From positions 1-19,127 of the forward strand of contig JAXMAC010000069.1 in NCBI GenBank assembly GCA_046350595.1: 19,127 nucleotides of DNA, given 5' to 3'. Origin of the DNA: JAHFOW01 sp046350595. GTDB lineage: Bacteria; Planctomycetota; Brocadiia; Brocadiales; Brocadiaceae. Numbering within the stretch: the first letter of the stretch is position 1; each line of letters opens with the position of its first letter. Below the pieces are notes generated by a model. That model saw only the letters and a list, made by a program, of their open reading frames with translations, was not told where the DNA came from and did no database searches. Made by a program: the position numbers and the translations under genes. Shown piece by piece: positions 7,172 through 15,672 of this stretch.

Positions 7172-10100
7172 TTACCATACTCCGCCTATGCTAAATGAGA
7201 AATCCATGCCCTTTGTATAGGAAGTTCTAACCGCCTCATCTCCAAGAGAATCAGGGGGACGGTAGACTTCCTGTATTTCCGGATTGGTCAGGTTTCTGAC
7301 TAAAAACGTTAAATTAAAGTGCTCACTCAGTTTTTTGGATACACTCAGATTAAGCGTACCGTACTCTTTTGCATAAACATCAGGTACGTAATGGCCATTT
7401 CTATTTCCTGCACCAACCACCAGGGTATCGCCTTTCACCGTATAAAAAAGCCCGATTTGTGTGGCAATGCGCTTATAATCATACATCCAATAAATATTGT
7501 AGAGGTACGCAGGGGCATTCAGCATGTCACGGGTAGCCGTCTCAACCCCGACATCTGCAAGATTTTCCCTTTCACTCCCAGGAAGAGTCACCTCTGAGTC
7601 AATAAACGTTGCATTCCCCCCTACAGAAATACCATCCATCGTATCCCAGAAATGCCCCAATTGCTGCCGCGTTTCGATTTCAAAACCGTTCAACTTACCT
7701 TTTGGAAAATTCAGTGGCGTTATGAAGGAAAATGCGTTAACCAAATCCTGCACATATTCAATAGGATCCTTGATGTCTTTATGAAACCAGGAGACGGACA
7801 TCAATCCGCCGTTGTAGGGGGTATAATCAATGCGCAGGTCGTAATTTCGCAAGGCGCTCATCTGTAGTTCGGGGTTCCCGATAAATATATCGCCACCGAG
7901 GAATTCCTGCTGCTGAATGGGGGTGAGTTCTTTAAAGGTCGGGCGGGCTACTGTTTGACTATAGGAACCACGTAGCGTAATCTTCTTGATCGGTTTCAAC
8001 ACAAACCCGAGTGAAGGCAGCACATCAGCTTGTTCAAACGAAACATCAGCTTCTCCGGGAAGCAGATCAGTGTACAAACGGTTCCCATTCTCATCAGTCG
8101 TAACCCATTTCGCATCCTTTTCAGGGTAATTGATGATGCTAAGTGCGGTGGTTTCATAACGGGCACCTCCGATCAAATTCGCGAAAGAACATAAGGGTAA
8201 GTCTGCCATGTAATACCAGGCTGAAATCTCCTGTTTGCCTTTATAATCCACGTCCACAAAAGGTGGTCCGTCTTTTATCGTAGGACCTCCCAGTTCCAGA
8301 AATTTATCACTATAAGAATCATCCTCCCACGAGCCTTCATGAGTAGGAATGGGATCTTCTCCGGGCTGTCTGTAGTTACCAAAAGAATTCTGATTAAACG
8401 TGCGATCCACATGATCATTAAATACGCCGAGTTTCACATATCCTTTATCGCCGCTCCATTGTTCAAATGGGGACTTCCAGTCCGCAAAATATTGCCTGCT
8501 TTCTTCTGAAATATCCGTCCAGGTTCTCGAAAGATTCCCCAAAAGAAAATTTGCGGCCGGTGTGAATGGTCCATAGTGTGCCGGGTCAGTATGAGGTGGA
8601 ATGCCAAATGCGGGGTTTCCTGGATCATAAGATTCCGCATACCAGGCTGAACCGAACTGCCGTTTGTCAGGTTCATTTAAACCGGAAGAGCTTAGGGCAA
8701 AGGTCCAGTCAATTTCAGGAGGGAGAATCGTGAAGGAATCTTTGAATCCAATTTCAGAAATAGGGAGGGTGTGCTCTCCGTTGAATTGCAGCGTGTCTGT
8801 TGTCAGCTCGGTATACGTCAGCGTTTCGGTCCTAAGATAGGGTGCCGCATTCAGATTTTCGGGTGCATTGCCTAAGTTCTTCGGGTCATTGGGGTCATAG
8901 CCGGGAAAATAATATGCTTTACCCCTGGTATCTTCGGCAAGAATTGCCTTATCCTCCGCACGCCGGGTATGCATATAGAGTGCCTTCAGCGAATGGTCTT
9001 CGATTTCCATTCCCATGGCGCTCAGTACGCCCCATTGCACCGATTCGCTCCCCTCCGTGATATCAAAAAGCGCTGTTTTAAAATCTTCTCCCACAGCCGG
9101 TATCGGAGGGTTAGGTGGCTGATCCGGATTTCCGTATTGAGGTGTCAGCCCCTTATTGGGGTTATTTTTATCAATCCACAAGGAATCATTAACGCCGTTG
9201 TTAAAAAAGGCGCTGTCCCGTTTGTAATATGGGCTAACAAGGCCACCGACCTTGATTCCGTTATTGAATTCATGTTTTCCGCCGCCGGTCATAGACATAT
9301 TATAATCAATTGGCGCATCACCACGGGAAACACCCACCGGACCGGTAAAATTACCATCCGACGGAATATCCCGCCTGCCGTCATCTATACCCAAAAAATT
9401 TACTCCTCCCCCCTTGTATGTAAGGAAATTGTCATTACCTGTTACCTGTGTGTTATATTCGGCCCCGTTCTTAAAATTGAGCACATGCTTATCCGGAATG
9501 CCTTTGAGTACCACATTCACCGCTCCACCGGACGCATCACCCTGCTGATCTGGTGTAAAGGTTTTACTGACCTGAATACTATCAACAACCTCAGCAGGAA
9601 ACTGGTCGAGTTGCACAGCGCGCTTATCCGGATCCGCTGTCGGCAGGCGTACGCCGTTCATCTGTGAGTTGACGTACCGATCTGGCAAACCGCGAACCAC
9701 GGCAAATTTGCCGTCCTGCACCGTAGTACCCGCTATAAGATTTAACGCACTTGCTGCATCTTTGGCGCCTGCTTGTTTCATCCATTCAGAGCTGATCGAG
9801 TCCATAAGAGCCGGGCTTTCGACACGGAGCATAAGCAGACCCGCTTCTGAGCTTCCGATTTGCTGTTCCTGGACAACAAATTCATCCATCTCAGCAAACT
9901 CGCCGGCCAATGAAATCTCCACCTCTGTCATTTTTCCCGGTGAAACTACCACATTGGTTTGCACCTGACGGGTGTAGCCTTCTTTCGAAAAAACAAGCGT
10001 GTAACTTCCCGGCGCCACCTGATTGAAAACAAAGTTGCCCTCATCCGTGGTGGTTACTGTATCGCCGGTTTCGGCAATAGAAACCTGCGCGGCAGCCAGA

Positions 10101-10240
10101 GGCACATTAAAATCCTTGTCGTACACCATGCCGCGAATAGAGCCTATTTGCTGCGCAGAAGCCATCTTTGCAAAGAAAAGCAACATACCCAGGAATATGC
10201 AGCTATACCACTTAACAGATATAGCCATACGCACAAACAT
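7172..10240 (-). CDS. TonB-dependent outer-membrane receptor with N-terminal carboxypeptidase-like domain
   Basis: A 1,022-residue protein. A signal peptide (about 1-29, ending MASAQ) is followed by a carboxypeptidase-regulatory-like domain (about 32-112: IRGMVYDKDF to APGSYTLVFSKEGY), a likely TonB box (about 117-124, MDEFVVQE), a plug (about 145-255, with VVRGLPDRYVNSQMNGVRLP and QQGDASGGAVNVVLKG) and a 22-strand-type barrel ending in the terminal aromatic W of GGVW. It binds a substrate at the cell surface and imports it using TonB. It is in the same operon as a complete TonB motor, behind a Pho-box promoter, so a phosphorus compound is the natural candidate; siderophore or nickel/cobalt uptake cannot be excluded from sequence alone. 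No clear ribosome-binding site is seen before the ATG; a GTG or ATG up to five codons inside is possible. Confidence 0.9.
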   Translation of the reverse strand: MFVRMAISVKWYSCIFLGMLLFFAKMASAQQIGSIRGMVYDKDFNVPLAAAQVSIAETGDTVTTTDEGNFVFNQVAPGSYTLVFSKEGYTRQVQTNVVVSPGKMTEVEISLAGEFAEMDEFVVQEQQIGSSEAGLLMLRVESPALMDSISSEWMKQAGAKDAASALNLIAGTTVQDGKFAVVRGLPDRYVNSQMNGVRLPTADPDKRAVQLDQFPAEVVDSIQVSKTFTPDQQGDASGGAVNVVLKGIPDKHVLNFKNGAEYNTQVTGNDNFLTYKGGGVNFLGIDDGRRDIPSDGNFTGPVGVSRGDAPIDYNMSMTGGGKHEFNNGIKVGGLVSPYYKRDSAFFNNGVNDSLWIDKNNPNKGLTPQYGNPDQPPNPPIPAVGEDFKTALFDITEGSESVQWGVLSAMGMEIEDHSLKALYMHTRRAEDKAILAEDTRGKAYYFPGYDPNDPKNLGNAPENLNAAPYLRTETLTYTELTTDTLQFNGEHTLPISEIGFKDSFTILPPEIDWTFALSSSGLNEPDKRQFGSAWYAESYDPGNPAFGIPPHTDPAHYGPFTPAANFLLGNLSRTWTDISEESRQYFADWKSPFEQWSGDKGYVKLGVFNDHVDRTFNQNSFGNYRQPGEDPIPTHEGSWEDDSYSDKFLELGGPTIKDGPPFVDVDYKGKQEISAWYYMADLPLCSFANLIGGARYETTALSIINYPEKDAKWVTTDENGNRLYTDLLPGEADVSFEQADVLPSLGFVLKPIKKITLRGSYSQTVARPTFKELTPIQQQEFLGGDIFIGNPELQMSALRNYDLRIDYTPYNGGLMSVSWFHKDIKDPIEYVQDLVNAFSFITPLNFPKGKLNGFEIETRQQLGHFWDTMDGISVGGNATFIDSEVTLPGSERENLADVGVETATRDMLNAPAYLYNIYWMYDYKRIATQIGLFYTVKGDTLVVGAGNRNGHYVPDVYAKEYGTLNLSVSKKLSEHFNLTFLVRNLTNPEIQEVYRPPDSLGDEAVRTSYTKGMDFSFSIGGVW

Positions 10241-10319
10241 CAGTTGCCAAAAGATCGAGTATAATCATCTGTGTATAAACATTAAGTAGATTGAAAATCC
10301 AATACATTAACAACAAGCC

Positions 10320-11243
10320 TCAACCCCTGTGCTTTACCAGCCATTCTCTGGCGAGTTCCTGCGATGTATCTATTTGAGAAGGAGACATCTTGTTCATAAT
10401 GATGTTGCGCTGTTCCAGCGCAGTCTTATGCCCTTGTGAAGCAGCAAGGCTGTACCACATATAGGCAGAGACATAATCTTGCAGTACCCCGCGTCCGTAT
10501 TCATACATCATACCCAGTTTGACCTGTGCCAGTGGTATTCCCCGATCTGCAGCAAACCAGTACCAATTAGCTGCTTCCGTGTAGTCTTGAGGAACACCAC
10601 GTCCTTTAAAGTACATCAAACCCAGATTGATCTGTGCTATACATTCTTCCCGTTCGGCGGCAAGTTTAAACCACTTGAACGCTTCCTTATAGTTAAGGGA
10701 AACACCCTGTCCTTTGAGGTACATCAAACCCAAATTTGTCTGCGCAACGGCAAGTTCCTGGTCTGCAGCAAGCTGTAACCACTTAGCCGCTTCCTTATAG
10801 TTTTGAGGAACCCCTTTTCCTTCGTAATACATCCGGCCCAGAAGGAACTGGGCTTCGGGAACTCCCTGCCCGGCGGAAAATTGCAAACACTTCCTTGCAA
10901 GGGTATAGTCCTGAATCACACCTTGTCCTTTGTAATACATCAGTCCCAGATTATTCTGTGCCAAGGCATATGCCTGTTTGGCTGCAAGCTTGTACCAATG
11001 AGCAGCTTCATTATAGTCTTGAGAAACACCTTGCCCCTCATAATACAGGGCACCCACAAGAAACTGGGCTTTAGCATTTCCTTGTTCGGCAAGGGGTTTC
11101 CACTCCTGAAAAGCTATCGCGTAGTCTCTGTTATTGAACGCATCCCAACCCTTCTGAAAGTCAGCACACCGCCCTTCTGTTGAAGACAACAGTAGAACCG
11201 TAAATATGCAGAGAATAGACCGCAGATTTTTCACACTTACCAT
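10320..11243 (-). CDS. Secreted Sel1-repeat protein
   Basis: A 307-residue protein. A signal peptide (about 1-27, ending GRCA) is followed by six full Sel1-like repeats of 36 residues plus a partial seventh (about 30-285). Each follows A-x-x-W-Y-x-x-A-A ... A-Q-x-x-L-G-x-M-Y-x-x-G-x-G-V-x-x-D-Y, for example AQNNLGLMYYKGQGVIQDY. Sel1 repeats form helical solenoids used as protein scaffolds. Its ATG overlaps the stop of the upstream lipoprotein gene by 7 nt (ATGGTAA), so translation is probably coupled; an in-frame GTG two codons later is an alternative. It precedes the TonB-dependent receptor by 79 bp. A periplasmic or outer-membrane adaptor role is inference. Confidence 0.85.
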   Translation of the reverse strand: MVSVKNLRSILCIFTVLLLSSTEGRCADFQKGWDAFNNRDYAIAFQEWKPLAEQGNAKAQFLVGALYYEGQGVSQDYNEAAHWYKLAAKQAYALAQNNLGLMYYKGQGVIQDYTLARKCLQFSAGQGVPEAQFLLGRMYYEGKGVPQNYKEAAKWLQLAADQELAVAQTNLGLMYLKGQGVSLNYKEAFKWFKLAAEREECIAQINLGLMYFKGRGVPQDYTEAANWYWFAADRGIPLAQVKLGMMYEYGRGVLQDYVSAYMWYSLAASQGHKTALEQRNIIMNKMSPSQIDTSQELAREWLVKHRG

Positions 11244-12514
11244 GGGTCTCTCAATCCCTTGTTAATCTGACGCATTCTGGTCCATAGTTCAGCGTCAGGC
11301 TCTACCCTGTGCAATGCCATCGAAAGGCTTGTGGCGGATAAATCTTCGGCGCGCGGTCTGGAATTGGGATTTTCAATACCTTCTTCAACTGCCCGTTTAT
11401 AAATCACCAATGCGGCAGCCATGTCGCCCATCGATTGATACGCCTCCGCAAGCAGGCGAAGCGGTTCAGCCCGGTAGATGTTCACAATCTTATCCCTTTG
11501 CAAATCGAAAAAAGCGAGAAGGGCGTCCGCATCAGTTTTTGCTTTTTGTGTATCACCAGCACGGAATTGCAGTTTAATTAATTTCGATATCAAGGAAATA
11601 CGGTATTCCGGAGGCCATCGTGCGTTATCTATAAAGCCGCGTGCTTCGTTAACCAACGCAAGCGCCTTGGCTTGGTCTGAATGATCCAGCGCAAACCCGG
11701 CCAACAGCGAAAGCAGTTCTACCCTCTTAAAAATCGGTAATGTGCTCCAGGAGGTTTTCATTTTCTCCTCCACAAGCGAACGCCGCTCTGCATCGGTATA
11801 ATAGCGGTTAAAAAGATTAGCGTACACCTTCAACGCATCTTCTACGACATCAAATTTTCCCGTTGCAATTAATGCATCGAGATTATGCACCTGTTCGCTA
11901 AAACTATCATTGCCGATACTCGTTGCTTTTACTTTGGCAACTTTGCCCCTTTCAGAGTTTGCAATAGTTTTTTCATACTGCTCAGCCAGAGCATGTTCTC
12001 CTAGTAAGGTATACACGGCAGCAATTTTTGCCATAATTTGTTCTTTATGCCAGTCTTGGGCAACCCCGGGAACGGGAATGGCACGTTCTACATACTGCCG
12101 CGCTTCCCCGGTATAGCCGCGACTGACACAATAAAGAGCGAGGTCTCCATAACATGTGCCACGTCGCCAGTTATCAATTTTTTCAATAAAACCTGCCGCC
12201 TGCTTCGGCTGATCGAGTACAAGCGCTGCTGCCACAACTTTTTCCTGCGCCCGCGACCTATCTTTGATATTCGGGTCAGTTGGAATTTCCGATGCCATCT
12301 GAAATGCGAGAGCGAGCAGTTCTTTTTGATACACCGCGAGCGGCTTGTCCGTTAAGGAGCCTATAGCCCCGGACTTGTCTTGTACAACACCATCCGTCTT
12401 GTCCTGCTTGACGCAACCCGCAGTAAACAAATAAAGAAAAGAACCGAAAAGCAGCAAAATAATTTTTAACGTTATTATCATACTTATTAATGTATTTTCT
12501 CCGGTTTTGTTCAT
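11237..12514 (-). CDS. Helical-repeat (TPR-like) lipoprotein, first gene of the TonB operon
   Basis: About 425 residues from the ATG at 12,512-12,514. A hydrophobic N-terminal segment (about 11-32, IITLKIILLLFGSFLYLF) ends in TAGC, a non-standard lipobox, so it may be a lipoprotein. The rest is nearly all alpha helix with TPR-like pairs (about 65-180 and 270-400, e.g. EPLRLLAEAYQSMGDMAAAL). I do not recognise a specific family. A TTG three bases upstream is in frame, and a second ATG (residue 12) directly before the hydrophobic segment is another possible start; none has a strong ribosome-binding site. It lies about 75 nt downstream of the expected start from Pho-box promoter B and so opens the nine-gene operon. 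Confidence 0.75.
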   Translation of the reverse strand: MNKTGENTLISMIITLKIILLLFGSFLYLFTAGCVKQDKTDGVVQDKSGAIGSLTDKPLAVYQKELLALAFQMASEIPTDPNIKDRSRAQEKVVAAALVLDQPKQAAGFIEKIDNWRRGTCYGDLALYCVSRGYTGEARQYVERAIPVPGVAQDWHKEQIMAKIAAVYTLLGEHALAEQYEKTIANSERGKVAKVKATSIGNDSFSEQVHNLDALIATGKFDVVEDALKVYANLFNRYYTDAERRSLVEEKMKTSWSTLPIFKRVELLSLLAGFALDHSDQAKALALVNEARGFIDNARWPPEYRISLISKLIKLQFRAGDTQKAKTDADALLAFFDLQRDKIVNIYRAEPLRLLAEAYQSMGDMAAALVIYKRAVEEGIENPNSRPRAEDLSATSLSMALHRVEPDAELWTRMRQINKGLRDPW

Positions 12515-12595
12515 CAATATGTGTATAATTAATTTTTTCTTCTAATACAGTTTTGCATATTTTTTCTTACCCTCTATCAAAAACATACGCCAGGA

Positions 12596-12649
12596 ATAAT
12601 ACCTCTCAAATATTAGTGAAATATTAAGGAAATATTAATATTGTGTTAA
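12596..12649 (-). promoter_or_regulatory. Pho-box promoter B (TonB-receptor/TonB motor operon)
   Basis: On the minus strand TTAACA (12,644-12,649), TTAATA (12,633-12,638), TTAATA (12,622-12,627) and CTAATA (12,611-12,616) are spaced exactly 11 bp. A -10-like TATTAT lies at 12,596-12,601, 9 bp after the last repeat. It is the only such element before the run of nine minus-strand genes. It implies that the receptor and its TonB motor are induced with the porin and PsiE units. Confidence 0.8.
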
Positions 12650-12820
12650 TAAATAAAGCTTATATTTTGATGTAAAACATCTTTACCATGATATACTGCA
12701 GTTAGCTTTGTAGCGTTGTTCATATATAATTGTATCCTGCATTTCTACTTGTATTTACAATGGTTTGCAGGGATTGCCAATATTGTTCGGAGTGTTGGAT
12801 AAAGATGTTCATTCTGATAA
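12650..12820. other. AT-rich intergenic stretch
   Basis: Between Pho-box promoter B and the terminator of the beta-helix gene. I see no ORF, RNA gene or repeat that I can support here. Confidence 0.4.
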
Positions 12821-12855
12821 AAAGCGATAGCAGCGACTCAATGTCGCTGCTATCG
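12819..12855 (-). terminator. Rho-independent terminator of the beta-helix gene
   Basis: A perfect 13-bp inverted repeat (12,825-12,837 with 12,843-12,855, loop TCAAT) is followed on the minus strand by TTTTT (12,819-12,823). It lies 39 bp beyond the inferred stop codon at 12,894-12,896. It isolates this gene from the downstream TonB operon, which then depends on its own promoter B. Confidence 0.88.
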
Positions 12856-12893
12856 TAACTCATTAAAATTTAATAATATTGCATTAACCCCAA

Positions 12894-14492
12894 TTAATCT
12901 GTAACAGTCATACCATAGGCATCCGCTGCCGTCCAGCCTTTGAGCCAGTTTGCCTTAGAGCTAAATGCGCCCGATATAAAACCGGCGTAAAGAATCCATC
13001 TTTAGGGGCATTGTGTGCGCTCTTGCGAGCCTGCTTTCTTGCACGGGGATCTACGAATACAACCGGGAGAATTTTTTTGCCCTCTGTAGAAGTAAACAAC
13101 GCACCGCGTGTAATGCCTGCAATTGGGGCATCACCCGCATTGGCGCCAGGGATGACTACGTTTCTTTTCGCCAGGTTACTTCCACCATTTTTCGTTACGC
13201 CAACCGCATCCGAATCGGTATAGGCGTCTGTGTGTAGGTTGCGGAAGAACACGCTGTTTTTAATTTCCACCAGATTTTGCCGGAACTCTGAGCCGTGTAA
13301 AGCATTTCAGGTGAGTTGAAATCGCAGGCGAACACCCGATGCATGCATTCACCGGAGAAGTGACCTTGTAACTGGTTTTCCATGTGTCCGCAAACGACAA
13401 CGTGCCGTTGTAGCCGTAACCATGAGCGCCGTCGCCATCGCTGTTGTCAGGTCTGACAATTTTTTCTCCACAATCCATGAATATGCAGTTGCGATACTGG
13501 ACACGGGCATTGTCGCGCCATACGGTTGCACCATCCCCATCAAGCGGCTGACCAATAACAGTGGCGTTATATATCGTGGATGTGGTCACTGGCTGTGCGT
13601 CTGAATCTTCGGCACCATCAGTTTCGAAGCAGTTGTCACCCACACCGGAACCCTGGTTGGCATCGATGCTGTAGCCCTGAACGATAAAGATGAACTGGGC
13701 TTTACCACGCCAACCCTCGTCAACGTCGAAGCTGTCATCACCTACGTTCCAGATGCTGATATATTTCAGGTTGACCGTACCGCCCCAGATTTCAATGCCG
13801 TCATCTACATTGTTCATGATCTCTACATGATGAATATCGGTTTCGCGACCAATACCACCCAGTGACAGACCGTTGAGCTCATTGCCGAGACCGATAACTT
13901 TACCGCCGTAACGTATCGACAGATAGCGGATAGAACCACTGTCGTCATTGTCATCGGCGCCGCCGTACAACGAGTAATCAGGGTCCGTCAAACCTTCCAT
14001 CTGCTTTTCATTTAAGCCGGAAGGGTCCTTCGTGTTATCACCAACCGGAAGCCCCCCGTAATGAGATGCGGAAATTAATCCTTTCCCCATGATTGTCAGG
14101 TTGCCCCACTCATTGGCGCCCTCACGCCAGTGCCCGGTTTTGGGATCGCCGCCGCTGGAATGATTAGGATCGGGTGTCCATGTTGCCACATCATCAGTTG
14201 AGGTCATAATGACCGGCTTCATTTTAGTACCTTTAATGTAAATTTTAGCGCCGCGTGCTATAGCCAGACTACCACCGACTCCGCTGTCACTTGCGATAAC
14301 CGTACCGGCTTCAATAGTCAGGGATGCCCCTGGCAGAACAAAAATCTGTTTCGTCAATTTATATACATTGTCCGCAGTCCAGGTAGTAGAAGCGCTAATA
14401 TTTTCCGACACCTCCACGGTTGCCGCACTGGCAGTGCCGGCAATGAAAAGGGACATCAGTACCCCTAACACTGTCTTTGTTATGTTTTTCAT
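12894..14492 (-). pseudogene. Secreted beta-helix-like surface protein, reading frame broken three times near the 3' end
   Basis: ATG at 14,492 has AGGAG 7 nt upstream. A signal peptide (about 1-23, ending TASA) precedes a repeated-turn, Gly/Asp-rich body (about 25-370) that looks like a right-handed beta helix, for example LPGASLTIEAGTVI, GGIGRETDIHHVEIMNN and DDGIEIWGGTVNLKYISI. The frame ends at 13,260, but the family-like continuation is present in other frames: FNSPEMLYTAQSSGK, then LVEIKNSVFFRNLHTDAY through GFFTPVLYR, then FSSKANWLKGWTAADAYG, stopping at 12,894. Restoring one base at each of three short homopolymers (near 13,323, 13,275-13,278 and 12,970-12,972) gives about 533 residues. 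Whether this is real decay or sequencing error is unclear. The gene has its own Pho box and terminator, suggesting a cell-surface role in phosphate starvation; the function is unknown. Confidence 0.78.
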
Positions 14493-14672
14493 GATATTTC
14501 TCCTTTGCTTTTTGCTTGTAACCTAAACGGATAAAAAAATCTACTTCTTAACAGACATTGGTTTTATCCTCCCCCGTTTCCTTCATTTATTTATATTCAA
14601 GTGCTTTACCAGCCTCCTTTCTTCTTTTAGTATGATTTTTTTCTCACATCTTCTTGAAGTTAATGCTGAAAT
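14493..14672 (-). other. Leader of the beta-helix gene with a five-codon upstream ORF
   Basis: About 170 nt lie between the predicted start of transcription and the ATG. A GGGGGAGG (14,568-14,575) stands 9 nt before ATG TCT GTT AAG AAG TAG (14,541-14,558), a possible five-codon leader peptide followed by a T-run. It may be chance in a purine-rich leader. No strong hairpin is seen. Confidence 0.3.
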
Positions 14673-14726
14673 AAAATAACCTTTGAATATGAAATTAGTA
14701 TGAAGATGTTGTTAATATTGTGTTAA
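14673..14726 (-). promoter_or_regulatory. Pho-box promoter C (beta-helix gene)
   Basis: On the minus strand TTAACA (14,721-14,726), TTAACA (14,710-14,715), TTCATA (14,699-14,704) and TTCATA (14,688-14,693) are spaced 11 bp. A weak -10-like TATTTT lies at 14,673-14,678, 9 bp further. Same geometry as the other five copies. Confidence 0.75.
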
Positions 14727-14750
14727 ATTTAAAAGTCAAATCTTTGTTGG

Positions 14751-14780
14751 AAAGCTATCTCTGACATGCCAGAGATAGCT
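14751..14780 (-). terminator. Likely terminator after the cyclic-nucleotide-binding gene
   Basis: A perfect 11-bp inverted repeat (14,753-14,763 with 14,770-14,780, 6-nt loop) stands between the cyclic-nucleotide-binding gene and Pho-box promoter C. On the minus strand it is followed by only a short T-run (TTTCC, partly in the stem), so termination may be weak or the hairpin may stabilise the 3' end. Confidence 0.5.
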
Positions 14781-14954
14781 CTGCAGCGCTAAGCATCATG
14801 TTGTTTTCCTTCAAAATACCTGCAAGACGGTTCAGGTCTTCTATATGTCTCAAAAATGGATCATGGCATCACGACATCCAGAAGTTTTTTTTGCGCATCA
14901 ATCAGCAATGGAAGACATATCATTCGTTATTGCCAGTATTGCAACCTATACAGT
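14781..14954 (-). other. Stretch with protein-like but broken frames
   Basis: Two overlapping minus-strand frames look protein-like: LPLLIDAQKKLLDVVMP, then in a shifted frame HDPFLRHIEDLNRLAGIL and onward to a stop inside the terminator stem. No ribosome-binding site is evident. It could be the remnant of a small gene, or simply a long 3' untranslated region. I do not recognise a family. Confidence 0.25.
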
Positions 14955-15524
14955 TCAATTACTCAAAAATGGTGCTTGTTTTTTTTGGATTTGAAAAGAT
15001 AGTTTATTGAGGCCTTCAACTACGACACTGTAACGTCTATCCATTACAGTAATCACTTGGTGTATAAACTCGGATGTCTCCTTCGTTTCTACTTTAAAGG
15101 TTTCAGCTGCGATAGGTTTCTTTTCAGCATTTATGTTTTGTAATAAAACAACCAGGCGACTGTAAATCTCTGACATGCTCTCGATATCTTCTGCCATTGT
15201 GTACAGTCTGGCTTGAACATTCCGTGGTAATTTACCAACAAACTCCATGAAGCTATCTCTTGTAATCATTTCCACGACAGCTTCACCGTCCGCTATTACC
15301 GAAACAGTTCTCTTTGTCTTTCGCAGGAAGTCCATTTCTCCAAAGATATCACCTTTTGTCAATGTTCCAATTAACGTTTGCTTTCCATCAACGTTTTTCA
15401 ATACCTTGGCTTGTCCGTCTTTTAAGATATACACATAATATGGCCACGTATCTTCTCTGAAGATAGCTTCGCCGTCTTTGATTTTCTTGACTCTGGAATC
15501 AAAAACTTCCGGAAATATATTCAT
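14955..15524 (-). CDS. Cyclic-nucleotide-binding-domain protein without DNA-binding domain
   Basis: 189 residues from ATG 15,522-15,524, chosen because GGAGG lies 9 nt upstream. A longer frame back to 15,611 starts inside the leader hairpin and is unlikely. Residues about 15-120 form a CRP-like cyclic-nucleotide-binding beta-roll: DGEAIFREDTWPYYVYILKDG, seen as EAIFRE and VYILKDGQAKVLK, then GDIFGEMDFLRKTKRTVSVIA. The latter holds the phosphate-binding cassette, with the Glu of FGEM and Arg of KRTVS. A helical tail (about 120-189) replaces the usual winged helix, so it is not a CRP-type transcription factor by itself; it may sense cAMP or c-di-GMP-like ligands and act through a partner. No partner domain is fused. 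It has its own Pho-box promoter D and a structured leader. Confidence 0.82.
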   Translation of the reverse strand: MNIFPEVFDSRVKKIKDGEAIFREDTWPYYVYILKDGQAKVLKNVDGKQTLIGTLTKGDIFGEMDFLRKTKRTVSVIADGEAVVEMITRDSFMEFVGKLPRNVQARLYTMAEDIESMSEIYSRLVVLLQNINAEKKPIAAETFKVETKETSEFIHQVITVMDRRYSVVVEGLNKLSFQIQKKQAPFLSN

Positions 15525-15672
15525 AGCATTGCACCTCCGTTTTTTTGTTTGGAATTTCTCTTTTTCACAATTTAAGAATTGCGGGAGAGAAAGGAAACCA
15601 CTCTCCCGCATAGGGGGACGGTTGTCTTTACAGATAAACCACCTGATAGGTAATTCACGTAAAGACGAGAAG
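15525..15672 (-). other. Structured leader shared with the porin mRNA
   Basis: A perfect 9-bp hairpin (GCGGGAGAG at 15,581-15,589 with CTCTCCCGC at 15,601-15,609, 11-nt loop) sits in the leader about 57 nt before the start codon. The block 15,591-15,631 matches 641-681 of the porin leader over about 40 nt, with one-base length differences that rule out a shared reading frame. No T-run follows on the minus strand, so it is not a simple terminator. It may be a regulatory RNA element; I do not recognise it. Confidence 0.5.

Noticed and set aside
8969..9667. 232-residue plus-strand frame antisense to the receptor
   Set aside because: No ribosome-binding site and no protein-family features; the receptor on the other strand has full domain structure across it.
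10320..11243. Periodic DNA repeat of about 108 bp as a tandem repeat locus
   Set aside because: The period is explained by 36-residue Sel1 protein repeats, which have diverged at the DNA level.
15525..15611. N-terminal extension of the cyclic-nucleotide-binding protein by 29 residues
   Set aside because: The extended start falls inside the conserved leader hairpin, has no ribosome-binding site, and the domain begins normally at the ATG at 15,524, which has GGAGG upstream.
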